Shown piece after piece: positions 1 through 10,637 of a DNA stretch of 64,000 nucleotides (within the stretch, counting starts at the first letter, position 1; each line of letters begins with the position of its first letter). The translations under genes and the position numbers were made by a program. This DNA is from Brachypterus glaber (taxonomy: Eukaryota; Arthropoda; Insecta; Coleoptera; Kateretidae), in assembly GCA_958510825.1 (NCBI GenBank), contig OY294052.1, forward strand, positions 1,943,816-2,007,815. Reading direction: 5' to 3'. Below the pieces are notes generated by a model. It was not told where the DNA came from, did not search any database, and saw only the letters and a list, made by a program, of their open reading frames with translations.

Positions 1-529
1 ACTATGAAAATATAATGTATATGACACATTACATTTATTACATATAGATTAGTCTATTTTCACAGTTTTACACAATTATTCAGTGGGCCAAGAGCCAAAA
101 AAGGCTTTAAAAAGTTTATTTGACACATGTCAACACTAAAAAGTCTAAATAATTTTCATTTAATCAAAATTTCATTTGATAAATTCTCATTTCTTTAAAA
201 AATTAAGTATCACATATGTCAAAGGCACTTTTTAAAGACTTTTCTTACCCCTTGGCCCCAGAACTATTGTGTATAACTATGAAAATATAATGTATATGAC
301 ACATTACATTTATTACATATAGATTAGTCTATTTTCACAGTTTTACACAATTATTCAGTGGGCCAAGAGCCAAAAAAGGCTTTAAAAAGTTTATTTGACA
401 CATGTCAACACTAAAAAGTCTAAAGAATTTTCATTTAATCAAAATTTCATTTGATAAATTCTCATTTCTTTAAAAAATTAAGTATCACATATGTCAAAGG
501 CACTTTTTAAAGACTTTTCTTACCCCTTG
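1..529. repeat. tandem duplication, 275-bp period
   Basis: Bases 1-254 recur almost identically at 276-529, with a 21-base linker between. The first copy starts at the window edge, so more units may lie outside. The unit is AT-rich and contains no ORF. Near-identity suggests a recent duplication. Confidence 0.9.
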
Positions 530-1300
530 TATGTATATGACTCGGCAAGTTAAAAATAGATTTCTTCATTATTGCCCGCAAGTAAAAGCGCTAAACGAGG
601 TGCTAAATCAATTTTGCATACAAATGATAATATTAACGGTAGATTTTTCTATCATCGATAGGTAATATTCTACCTATTAGTTAGTAAACCTAAAACAAAA
701 CACTCTTCAAGCTCGGCAATCACAGTAAATACAGTATTTTTCTTCATGTACCATAAACTACTATTTTCAAATGAACTCTATTTGTTTAAATAACTATGTC
801 CTTGATAAAATGTTGAATTTTTCAAATTATAGTGGTAGATAATAATGAAATTGTTAGTTAGCAACGATGTTACAAGGTTATCTATTACCCTGTAAAACCA
901 CAATACCTATTTGATATCAAACAGATTTGAAATTCATTGTTATTTACACAATTAATTTCAGTTATATAGTTAAATAATTACTGAAAACTCCAGGTAATTA
1001 TTATTTCGGTTTTCATAGTTAGGAACTATGGTTTCAGATAAATAACTTGACATTTAGAATTTTCCCTTTAAATTACATATTCTCTTTTCTCAAACAAGGA
1101 ATTTATTGCAAGTAACCCAGTGGGTTTTCCGTAGTTTAATCGGGCAGATCGCATTTATTTACAAAAAAATCACGTGACCTCCGTAACTTTTGATCAGACA
1201 AGCCAATAATATTAATGTTTGGTAATATTTATGATAAAAATTCTAAAAAAATTCTTCTCGAAAAACATTTAAACACAAAAATTTAGTCATTGTTGAAGAA
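530..1300. other. AT-rich intergenic DNA upstream of Kr-h1
   Basis: No ORF or family repeat was recognised here. The only motif noted is a CACGTG E-box at 1171-1176, listed separately. Confidence 0.5.
1171..1176. promoter_or_regulatory. CACGTG E-box, candidate JH response element
   Basis: A palindromic CACGTG lies about 830 bp upstream of the Kr-h1 start codon. In insects the Met/Taiman juvenile-hormone receptor activates Kr-h1 through response elements with a CACGTG core. The motif is seen directly; the function is inferred from the neighbouring gene, and a 6-mer can occur by chance. Confidence 0.35.
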
Positions 1301-1634
1301 CATGTACTAAGAATGCCAAAAACAACATAACTTTTAAATGATTTAATATGGATAAACTTTGTTTTTGCGAAAAATTATCTAATATAGTAAGGTACACTCA
1401 TTACAAATTTAAGGAGATTATCTTTATTTGTTAAAAAGTTATAGAAAATAAAGCTGGACCCCGAGTTACTACTAGAAGTCTTAAGTTTATTGCTATAACT
1501 TTTTAACAAATAAAGATAATCTCTTTAAATTTGGAATGAGACTACCTTATTATATTAGTTAATTGTTCCCAAAACCAAAGTTTTTCTTTATTAAATCAGT
1601 TAAGTTATGTAGTTTTTGACACTCTTAGTACATT
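1301..1634. repeat. foldback element upstream of Kr-h1
   Basis: The outer arms begin GTACTAAGAATGCCAAAAAC and end with its approximate inverse at about 1608-1633. A near-perfect inner pair of about 40 bp lies at 1402-1442 and 1491-1530. The arms resemble the inner arms of the 5195-5536 foldback on the other side of Kr-h1, so both belong to one family. Confidence 0.8.
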
Positions 1635-1997
1635 TCCTTAAAAACGCTCTGCATGGGATGGGATCTCGTTTGTAATATTTGAACGATCTTAATGTGTATA
1701 CTGAAAGCGAGGCAAAGCCTAGGGTCCGTTGACATTTCGGTTCCTTCCTTCCAAAATTTTGGGGTCAAAAACCGACCTAAAAGCGGTGTGTGTGTGAGTG
1801 CGTACGCCCCACTCCTACGCACTGCACGCACAATGGGGCGGAGCTTCGAGGGCCATCACCAACGCAACGCATTTCACTTGTCTCTTTTTCTTGCATTGTT
1901 AAGGTGCACTTAGATCAAGAGGGCTGCCGAAATTTTCGGGTTAGTGCCTTTGCGTCGCTCGAACTGAACGGAAGAGACTGAAACGGGGGGCCCAACC

Positions 1998-4900
1998 ATG
2001 GCCGCTTCCAGCAAAGACAAGACTAACGATTCTCAGGAAACTTATATTAGAAATCTCTTGATGAGAGTTAAGACTGAAGCAAACGGTGCGTTTGAATTGT
2101 TTTGTGTGACAGTGTTTTATTGAATTTAAAAAAAGTGAAATTTTGTGACTGGTTTTGGGCATTTATTGCGTTTTTTTTTTCTTAGAGCTATTTAAAACTA
2201 AATTTTCGTAGTAAAATTTTTACATAGGAATGAATACCTATCGGTCTAGGTTCTAGTGTTGAGCCATTTAAGAAAATTAAAAATGTTACAAAAAGCAAAA
2301 ATTATATTCTATATTTTTTTGGTGGGCTAAATAAGAAGTGGAGATTACTCCAAAAGGATTTTTTTTGAAGTTTTTTCACTGTAATTTAATAAATTCTCAA
2401 TTTCAAATTGTTACTATAATTTGGCCCTGTTATGCAAAGAGCAACCAACCCACAATATTTCACATATTGTGTGTAGGAATGTAGTACGGACATTTTTAGA
2501 TCAGTCTACGACATTATCTCGTTTTTTTAATTTGTGGGTTGGTTACTTTTTGCATACCGGGGCCCAACTACAATTTTTATAACAATTAATATCGTTTACC
2601 TACCATATAAATCAAAATTTTAAATACCATTTTTCATTTTTATTCTAGCGATGAAAAAGAACCAATAAACGTTAAAAATCAGTCGTAAAATTACAGTGTA
2701 TTATTTTTTGTTTTGTTGCGCCGTTTCTGTTTTCCTTTCTTTTTCTTTCAAGATTAGAAAAATCATTAAAATTGAAAACTCCGACTACGGTTTTCCATCA
2801 TCCATGTTGTTTTTCCGGATTTTCAAATAGTCAGTGTCGTTCGAGGGATAAAAAACGTTTTCAATTTTTTAGTCTTTGTTTTTTTTTTAATTTATTCCGA
2901 AATTTCACATACACAATATTGATATTTGGAAAATTAAAATAAATCGGTATATGGTCATAATTTTTCTTACACGGTTAATTTTTTCGAAATTGAAAACTTT
3001 TTTTTTGCATAAAAATAATTTGTGCCTGGCGGGTCGCTTGAAAGAGAAAATTCTTAAAAAAACAACCATGTTTCATTTTTGTCTTTCCTTGTTACAGACG
3101 AGGAGTGGAAGGTGCCAGAAATGGTCGGATTCTATAGCGAGCAAACACTACCAATAGCTCCAGTTCATCCGACTTCCGAATCTCTCCTCAACTCCGTCAA
3201 AAAGGTCGTGTGCAGTCCGGATTTCCCGGTGAAAAACTATCCAGACAACAAAGTCCAAATCAGTGTAGTCGCCCAGCCACAGTCCAATTTCCAGTGCCAA
3301 GTGTGCCAGAAGATGTTCTCCACCAAGGCTACGTATATGGCGCACCAGAAGACGCATGTCAAGGAGGAAGACCCATACAGGTGCAATATTTGTTCAAAAT
3401 CGTTCGCGGTGCCGGCGAGGCTCACCAGGCATTACAGAACCCATACCGGCGAGAAACCGTTCAGATGTGAGTTCTGCAACAAGAGCTTCAGCGTCAAGGA
3501 GAACTTGAGCGTCCACAGAAGGATACACACGAAGGAGAGGCCCTACAAGTGCGAGGTAAGGATCAATTTTTGAAAGTAACTTTTTTTACTGTGTACATAA
3601 ATCTGACGCGACGTTTCCCTGGCACATTCTATTGTATACCCCTAAAATTAACTGTGATACTCCTAAAACTATCTGAGATAGTCCTCTATGATGCTTCACA
3701 TTCACTCTATACTCCTATAATTATCTGTGATACTCCTAAAATTATCTGTGACACTCCTAAAATTATCTGAGATACTCCTAAAATTATCTGTGATACTCCT
3801 AAAATTATCTGTGATACTCCTAAAATTATCTGTGATACTGCTAAAATTATCTGTGATACCCCTAAAATTATCTGTGAGGCTTCACATATCGCTGTATACT
3901 CCTAACAGTCAGGTTTAGCTTGTGGTATCACACAACTAAATTTAAAAACACCTATAATACTAGTCTTGGAGTATGATAACTTCTTTGATCTTTATTCTCC
4001 TCCTAACGTTTAATTTTTATTGTTCCAGGTTTGTTCCCGCGCGTTCGAGCACAGCGGCAAGCTGCATCGCCACATGCGCATCCACACAGGCGAGCGTCCG
4101 CACAAGTGCACGGTGTGCGCCAAAACGTTCATCCAGTCCGGCCAGCTGGTCATCCACATGCGCACACATACCGGCGAGAAGCCGTACGTCTGCCAGGTGT
4201 GCCAAAAAGGGTTCACTTGCAGCAAACAGTTAAAAGTGCACTCCCGCACTCATACCGGGGAGAAACCCTACTCCTGCGAGATTTGCGGCAAGTCGTTTGG
4301 GTACAATCACGTGCTGAAGTTGCACCAGGTCGCGCATTATGGCGAGAAAGTCTACAAATGCACAATTTGTAACGATACGTTCAATTCTAAGAAAAGTATG
4401 GAGGCTCACATCAAGTCTCACTCCGATAACGTTACTCCACCACCTGCACTTACACCTCCGGCTTCCTCCAACTCCAGCGAGTCCTCTTGCTCCAGCACCA
4501 GTGACAAGGAAAACACAACGTTGAAAGAACTCGTCACAATCCACCACCAAGAATCCCCGCCTCCGACAAGCTACGATACGGACATTCTATACTATCGTTA
4601 TGGACGTAATTCTCCTACATACAACCCCCACAACTATTCCGCAGGGGTAGAGCTTCTGGCGGCGGCTGCGACCGCCTCCGAGCGCATCGACTTCAACAGC
4701 CACAGCGACGTGGTGTTCAATCTGATGACCAAAACGCACGTGCCTCAGGAGGTTGTGGCCGCGTTACGACACCCCGCTTACTTCACAACACCCTCAGTGC
4801 AATACCCCGTGATTGACACAGATCATGAAATCAGAAGACGCGTCGAAGAAGCCTTAGGAGTCGACATGAGTCTGGACTTGCCCTCCGAAAGTGAGCAGAT

Positions 4901-5087
4901 AATCACTCCGCCAGTGTCTCCGGTACCGCTGCCGCGTCACTGCTCTCCCGAACCGGAAATACGCGATCCGGAATTGAGTCTACCTCCCAGGAAGAGGTCC
5001 AAGATGATCCTCAAGTCCATGGAGGCCAGTATAGACCTTTCGCCAGTGAGATACAGTTCGGTGATACATTACGCCCGCGCATCTTAA
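1998..5087 (+). CDS. Kr-h1: Krueppel homolog 1, C2H2 zinc-finger factor
   Basis: Kr-h1 is a nuclear DNA-binding factor induced by juvenile hormone that represses metamorphosis genes. Coding exons are 1998-2085, 3098-3555 and 4029-5087 (534 aa). Junctions are AACG/gtgcgt to ttacag/ACGAGG and TGCGAG/gtaagg to ttccag/GTTTGT, and both keep frame. The start ATG follows a GC-rich leader; exon 1 encodes 29 residues beginning [11 protein letters not shown]. Eight C2H2 fingers fill residues ~94-313 with TGEKP-type linkers. Finger 7 has the family's unusual [13 protein letters not shown] linker. The tail has a Ser/Pro-rich stretch, an acidic helix ([15 protein letters not shown]), a [10 protein letters not shown] motif and a basic [13 protein letters not shown] motif typical of insect Kr-h1. 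The gene looks complete; the transcription start and UTR ends were not determined. Identity is very likely; another Krueppel-like C2H2 protein is the only alternative. Confidence 0.96.
3640..3880. repeat. 21-bp minisatellite in Kr-h1 intron 2
   Basis: About ten imperfect head-to-tail copies of a 21-mer close to CTGTGATACTCCTAAAATTA(T). The block at 3721-3880 is the most regular. The intron is 473 bp, so the array makes up about half of it. The period is a multiple of three, giving an artificial LLKLSVI-repeat ORF. Confidence 0.9.
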
Positions 5088-5194
5088 TAATATAAACTAT
5101 TTTAACCAAAAACGATTTTATATGCGTACTATTTTAAATTTTAAGCTTTATTTTTTTTTTGTTATAGATATAATTTATATACACAGAACGCTGA

Positions 5195-5536
5195 TCCTGA
5201 ACAAAAATTAGGTTTAAGTGACTTGCCAACACAATTCAAGAGTTAATCCTGTTAGTAGAAGGTCTCAGAGCGTTTTTAAGGAAATCTACTAAGAGTGCCA
5301 AAAACTATATAACTGGTAAATGCTTATTATGTTAGCTAATTATTCGCAAAAACAAAGTTTTTCTATATTAAATTATTTACGAGTTATGTAGTTTTTGGCA
5401 CTCTTAGTATATTTTCTTAAAAAAAAAAACGCTCTGGAAGGATACACAACAAAATTTTACTGTTAATGGTTTAGACTTCTACTAACAGGATTAACAATTG
5501 ATTTTCGTTGGCAAGTCACTTAATTTGCGTTCAGGA
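5195..5536. repeat. foldback element just after Kr-h1 stop
   Basis: Outer arms pair TCCTGAAC (5195) with GTTCAGGA (~5529) and AAGTGACTTGCCAAC with GTTGGCAAGTCACTT. Inner arms pair the 5254-5310 block with the 5385-5440 block, including CAGAGCGTTTTTAAGGAAA against its inverse. It starts only ~108 bp after the stop codon, so it is probably inside the 3' UTR, where it could fold as RNA. Confidence 0.85.
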
Positions 5537-5618
5537 CCATCGTGATAAAGACGTTTTTTGTTGATTTGCAAGACAGCAGAGAAAGTGCCACAGTGCGGTG
5601 TTCTATTGAAATACAAAA

Positions 5619-5694
5619 CGTCATGTGAGGATTATAGTGTTCTATATCCATAGCAAATCCAATGGATATAGATCACTATAATCCTCACATGACG
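5619..5694. repeat. near-perfect 76-bp hairpin
   Basis: CGTCATGTGAGGATTATAGT at the left pairs with the inverse sequence ending at 5694, and a second block CTATATCCAT pairs with ATGGATATAG. The loop is about 10 nt. It is probably a very short MITE, or possibly a stem-loop in the Kr-h1 3' UTR. Confidence 0.8.
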
Positions 5695-6840
5695 AAAAAT
5701 GCATGTTTAAATTAGGGATAATTATTCGATTGGCTTTATGTTATGTGATTGCGGGTCATTTTTCTGCTGAAAATATAAAACGTCTATTGAATAGACAAAA
5801 AAAATCAATTATTTTTAACCAGCCTATATTTTTTCTTACGCATTTTTTTGCACAAAAATATAGTCTGCTTAAGAATAAGTGACATTTTTTTTGTGGGGCT
5901 GTTTTTAGCACAATGTGCTGTTCCCGAAAAGGCGCAAAAATCGGCAATTTATGTGAAACGTACTTTTTAATTTTTATTTCTGTGATAAGACTGTAAATTA
6001 GAGTGCGTCGAAAATGATATATTTTTTCTAAATTTTCTAAAGAAAAACTAATTCATTAAATCTTGATTTCATAACTATAATTTTTCAGATTTTGGAGAAA
6101 AATTATCATTTTGGTCCCACCCTATTCTTAATGTTAAATCAACCCATTACCTCAGGCAGTGCCTAGGGCAAGAAAGGCCCGTTGCAATATTAATTTTAAA
6201 ATAAAAATGAAAACTGTTGGGAAACGGTTAAAAAAATTCTCATTTTTTTTTAAATAAAATCGTAATTTAGTATTTTTATTCCGCCTTACCAATAAAATTG
6301 GTAAGCGCGTTTTAAAATGTTGTAGTCGTGTTTTTTCTACTGTTTTTTTTTCAATGTTATTTTCTAAACTGTAAAAGTGTACTGTATTTCTAAGTCTGAA
6401 CCATTAGATTATAAAAATCGATGGTATAAATTATTGTATTCCTTCAGTGTAGTTGTATATGAATAATATAAATTAATAAAAAACGTATATTAACTTATAC
6501 TTACGAAGTTTTTGTTGTTGAAAACTCCCTACTTCTTTTTTCAGGTTAGAAAGACTTGCAACGCATTATTCAAAATAAAATGTTAATCATTTTATAATCT
6601 CCGCATTCTGAAATGTAAACAAAAACATATAACACAGTAAAAACACGAAAAGGGTCACAAATAACACGAAATTAACACTTTCAAGAGAAAAAAGTATCGT
6701 AAACCACGTAAAAAAGAAAACTACAACTAAAAAATAAAACAAAGTACAGGCTTCTGCATTATCGATAAATACGCAACAAGATGGCTGTATGTTTTTACAG
6801 TTTTCTGTTTTAAGGCCTTTTCAGAAACTTCTATAAGAAT

Positions 6841-6922
6841 GCGATGCCGTGATTGGCTTACAAGATACATGGCGGCCACAGAATACAAAGATGGCTGCTC
6901 ATCAAGCCAATCACGGCATCGC
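6841..6922. repeat. 82-bp terminal-inverted-repeat element
   Basis: GCGATGCCGTGATTGGCTT at the left end is matched by its exact inverse at 6904-6922. The interior holds ATGGCGGCC and ATGGCTGCT. It looks like a minimal MITE. Confidence 0.8.
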
Positions 6923-8154
6923 ACTGTATGTTATGCGAGACTGTGGATATGGATAGAAAGTAGATTTCTGCTTATGATCACAGACCCCTGTAAAAAAGTT
7001 AAATTGGAACGTTGCCACATAAAAGTGTTAGTTCCAATTGAGTCCACTGATCGGACCCTATTTTAAATATACGCGCGAAATTCAAATATTTTTACGTGTG
7101 GAAAAAACAAAATGGACCGAAAAATCAATTTTTATTTCGCGTTTTCGGTTGAAGAAAGTCGTGAAACGTCGAGAAAATGTGAAAAAAGTGGGTGTTGATA
7201 ATATTTCTGTCTGTATCGGTCTGCATAACTTTTGAACGGAATGTCCGATTTAAATTCCTCATTTTTCCACCCGTCTAGAAAAGGTATGCGTTTAATTTTT
7301 TTTTTCTAAGGAGGGAATTTAAAAGACGATATTCTAGACAACCAATAATAATGTTTAATTGTAAATTAATGATGTTATAAAATAAGCAAATAAACTTACA
7401 CAACATAAATAACTATACCTATATGTTTGCTTTTGATTAAAGCAAAAAATCTATTTTACAATAATAAATATAATAAAAATGATCTATACAAGGTGTATAA
7501 AAATATATAAAATAAATTCAAAACACCCCTGCATATAATTTTAAAGCCTAATCATTATTATGTATTAAAAAAATACGATTTAAAAATTATAAAAAGTTAT
7601 TTTTCCCTTGAAAATAATGTTAAATTTTTTTGAATGTGGCAAAAATTTTGGATTACCGGTCCCATACCTTGACTCAAAGATCTAGATTCACCACTGGACT
7701 GGAGGGGGGGCTTATTTGCTCTTAATAACGATTTTAAAATTTCGAAAAATTCTTCTGACAGTAATTTTATTTCTATTTACTTCAATTTTGAATTTATTTT
7801 AAAAATTTTATACACATTGTATGATAAATTATGTACATTTGGTACATCTTAGTGGACATTGGTAATTTAGTGTTTTTAGTAGTAAGTTATGACTTAAAAT
7901 ACTAAATTTTCAATCCAAAAATTGGTAGACTAACATCCCTACTCCCAATGTTCCTATTTTTTATTTAACAATAACTTCCTATGGCAAATATTTTTTTGAG
8001 TTAGATCAAGTGGCTGATCGAGTGTATGAAAGGGATTTTATGGAGTAGGGTTGGTGTAGAGTAAATATTTTATGGAGTAGAAACGTTAGGGAGAAGAAAA
8101 ATTGTAAGTTGGGATGTTAGTCTGGCCAAAAATGAACTTATTACACCGTAAAAA
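6923..8154. other. AT-rich intergenic DNA, nothing assigned
   Basis: No gene, RNA or clear repeat pair was recognised. ORFs here are short and low-complexity. Confidence 0.4.
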
Positions 8155-8402
8155 CCCTGCTGGAAAATAACGTTAAAACGACTTGGCCTAACGTTAGATG
8201 GATGTAATTTTAATGTTAGATGCCTAACATTAGGCTGTAGCGTTAGAATAACGTTTTTCTAACGTTAGGAGTTTTACCAAACGTTAGATTAACGTTATTC
8301 TAACTCGTTATAACGTTAGGCAGCTAACGCTAGAAATCGGGACTTTTATACATTAAAAACTCATTAGAAAAAACCATTATCTAACGTTAATTTTTACTAG
8401 GG
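8155..8402. mobile_element. MITE rich in TAACGTTAGA motifs, copy 1
   Basis: One of three related elements of ~245 bp (others at 61306-61549 and 63723-63965). Ends are CCCTGSTGGAAAATAACG and the near-inverse ending CTACTAGGG. The interior carries many direct and inverted copies of TAACGTTAGA, whose AACGTT core is palindromic. Confidence 0.8.
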
Positions 8403-8569
8403 TTGCTGCTTCACTGAAGCAATTAAGACTTACCAAGAAAATTAGTCTTTTACTCTCGACTATGCTGTCTGACATTGTTAACAAAGTAATGATTGTCTCG
8501 GTCAATTTGTTTGACCAATTTTTTAATGGCAACAATGTGTTTTAAAGATTTTACATATTCATAAAAGGG

Positions 8570-9086
8570 GAGGTTCTACTTTTACTATTTAATATTACCT
8601 TATTTTCTTAAAATTAATAACAATTTTTATTAATATTATTGAATTTTTTTTATTTTGTTTTCTAGAAGCATTGCCTTTATATATTTTTTTCTATTTTGGC
8701 GCTTGACCTTCGAACGGTAGCGTTCATTCCAGTCAGCGAACCGAAGTCAGTCAGTAATTAGTATTCAATCGCTACACAACACGTACGGTGTGTTTACCGT
8801 GTGTATTGTTCTTTTAGCACGAAAATCTCACAATCAAAGCTAAGAATTTCCTATGAATATATAGTCAAACTGCTCACCACAAATGCTATCGCGCGCACTA
8901 GGATAAAGTTGTATCTACAGCATTCCAAAGAAAAAATACTAGATCCAGTCAAAAAAGCTTGCAGAGGAATAAGGTAATATATCTTTATCTAGCACTGGTC
9001 CTTAATTACAGTTCAATTTTTTCGCATTTAACCCTCAGTCTTACAATAACAAAGGTTTAGGTTGTGGGGAATATAACATGGCGCAG
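8570..9086 (+). mobile_element. LTR-like retroelement remnant with PBS-like site
   Basis: A block containing CTTGACCTTCGAACGGTAGC, AGTCAGTCAGT and later GCTCACCACAAATGCTATCG recurs at 19720-20160 and inverted at 42121-42345. It ends near 9071 at ATGGCGCAGTAGGTCACTG, which resembles the primer-binding site that follows the 5' LTR of some gypsy-group elements. No gag or pol ORF follows. An LTR/leader remnant is likely; the exact LTR borders are not defined. Confidence 0.5.
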
Positions 9087-9783
9087 TAGGTCACTGCAGC
9101 TTCCCCAAGAATTTTATAAATAAGCAAATAAGGACACCCCGTTCCGACTAATAGAGATCACTTTGGACATTTAACCCTTTTTTTAAGTTGTATTAACAGT
9201 GATTTAGACTACTTGATTGAAAATTTTCTGTATTTTAAGAGTGGTGAAAGTAATACTACTAAACTACCTATTACTTAAATCAAAGAATAATTATTATTAT
9301 CCTACTTAAACTTAATCCGAATTATCAAAACGTGACAAATAAATTTTCAGGTACTTTTTTTGTGATGTACTTACTTATAAAAGTAATAATATAAAATTAA
9401 AAATATAAATGCCAGTAATTACTAATGAATTTCTATTCTCTATGCGCAAAAATTTTAGACAAACTTGTTTTATTTTTTAACTAAGTTTTTTTTATTTTGG
9501 ATATATTTCCTTATACTATGAGAAATTTTAAAATAAAAACCAGTTCACTGAGATTTAAGTATTATTTTGCCACTCATTGCAATAACTTGTAAATGCTTGT
9601 ATCTACAACGTTCAAATTCGGCACAGGTTATACTTTAAACCATGTAACAATAACTAGAATATTTAAAGTTTCTAGTTTAAATCGTTTAAAAGTTATTACG
9701 TAATATAAAAATAAAAGGTCCTACGGTTTTTTTGACAATGTACTCCGGTTTTCTGTAATATTTGTCTCTAGATTCAATCATTA

Positions 9784-9850
9784 GAAAGTAGACTCTTAGT
9801 ACTGAAGAGGGCCAGCAGCCCGAAACTGTCAGTCTACCAATATCACTCTG
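9784..9850 (+). ncRNA. type I hammerhead ribozyme motif, copy A
   Basis: It has core CTGAAGA (9802-9808, matching CUGANGA), stem II GGGC/GCCC with a CAGCA loop, GAAA, a 3-bp stem III (ACT/AGT) with a GTC triloop, and the cleavage triplet GTC ending at 9834. Stem I is TTAGTA against TACCAA with one mismatch, and its outer part is degraded compared with copy B. Catalytic residues C3, U4, G5, A6, G8, A9, G12, A13 and A14 are all present. Confidence 0.75.
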
Positions 9851-10137
9851 TACGATGATTAGAAAATAGATTGATGGAATAATAAATTAATATTTTTATA
9901 ATTTTGTTTAAAATTAAAAATTTCTGTCCTTACTAATTCTACGTCTAACCATACGTTAGTGGTACTATGTGCTTGAGACACACAAGTCTTCAACTTGCTA
10001 CCATTCAAAGTCTCCAGACTAGGAGAGGTATGAGTAGTTGTCTACATCTAGCAACAGATGGCGCACAAGTCTACATCAACCTAATGACTATATTCCTTTT
10101 GCGAATAAAGTCTAAAAACGTTTTCTTAATCAGCGTG
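9851..10137 (+). mobile_element. spacer between the two hammerheads
   Basis: The two predicted cleavage sites (after 9834 and after 10188) define a 354-nt unit. Such tandem hammerheads occur in the terminal repeats of Penelope-like elements and in small retrozymes. No reverse transcriptase was found nearby, so this would be a solo terminal repeat or a non-autonomous unit. Apart from ~65 bp around each motif, the flanks show little similarity to each other. Confidence 0.5.
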
Positions 10138-10204
10138 CAGAGTTGACTCTTGGTACTGAAGAGGGCCAGCAGCCCGAAACTGTCAGTCTACCATAATCAC
10201 TCTG
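10138..10204 (+). ncRNA. type I hammerhead ribozyme motif, copy B (intact)
   Basis: The order is outer stem I CAGAG (10138-10142), internal loop, inner stem I TGGTA, core CTGAAGA, stem II GGGC-CAGCA-GCCC, GAAA, stem III ACT-GTC-AGT, cleavage triplet GTC ending at 10188, TACCA, internal loop, CTCTG (10200-10204). All stems pair perfectly and every conserved core base is present. The stem I internal loop facing loop II fits the tertiary contact known to speed natural hammerheads. Self-cleavage is inferred from this fold. Confidence 0.82.
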
Positions 10205-10637
10205 TACGATAATTATTGCAATTCGTGCTAAAATAATACTAAAAACCCAGTATTTAAACACTGAAATTTTCGGTTTGGGTTTAAATACACATTAAATTAA
10301 TTAAAAACTATATAATTTATTTATGTATGTTTATAAACATATAATTATATTTCAATAAATAATTTTAAAATAAAATTTAATAATTGCACATGAAATATAT
10401 ATATTTTTTTCCATAGAAAAATAATAAAAGCCTCTAATTTTAAAGTAAAATACTATACTCTAGTATTATTTAATTATAATAATTTATTTAAACAAACTTA
10501 AACCTATTTTATACAAAACATACATAAAAGTATATCACATTAAATACAATGCCTCATTTAAAAATTAAAAAAAAAAAATTTATCATCAAAAAATAACACA
10601 AGTTTATCATTTTAAAATTATATTTTCGTATCAATGC
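10205..10637. other. AT-rich intergenic DNA
   Basis: Nothing was recognised beyond low-complexity AT-rich sequence. Confidence 0.4.

Larger units (their letters stand above)
5088..6490 (+). other. probable Kr-h1 3' UTR and flank
   Basis: No coding region was found. The stretch holds the 5195-5536 foldback, the 5619-5694 hairpin and otherwise AT-rich sequence. AATAAA-like hexamers occur near 6474, so the UTR could run this far, but the end cannot be fixed from sequence. Confidence 0.35.

Noticed and set aside
3721..3880. CRISPR-like regular repeats
   Set aside because: Units are contiguous with no unique spacers, and the setting is a eukaryotic intron.
3727..3918. LLKLSVI repeat protein
   Set aside because: Translation of the 21-bp minisatellite, whose period is a multiple of three.
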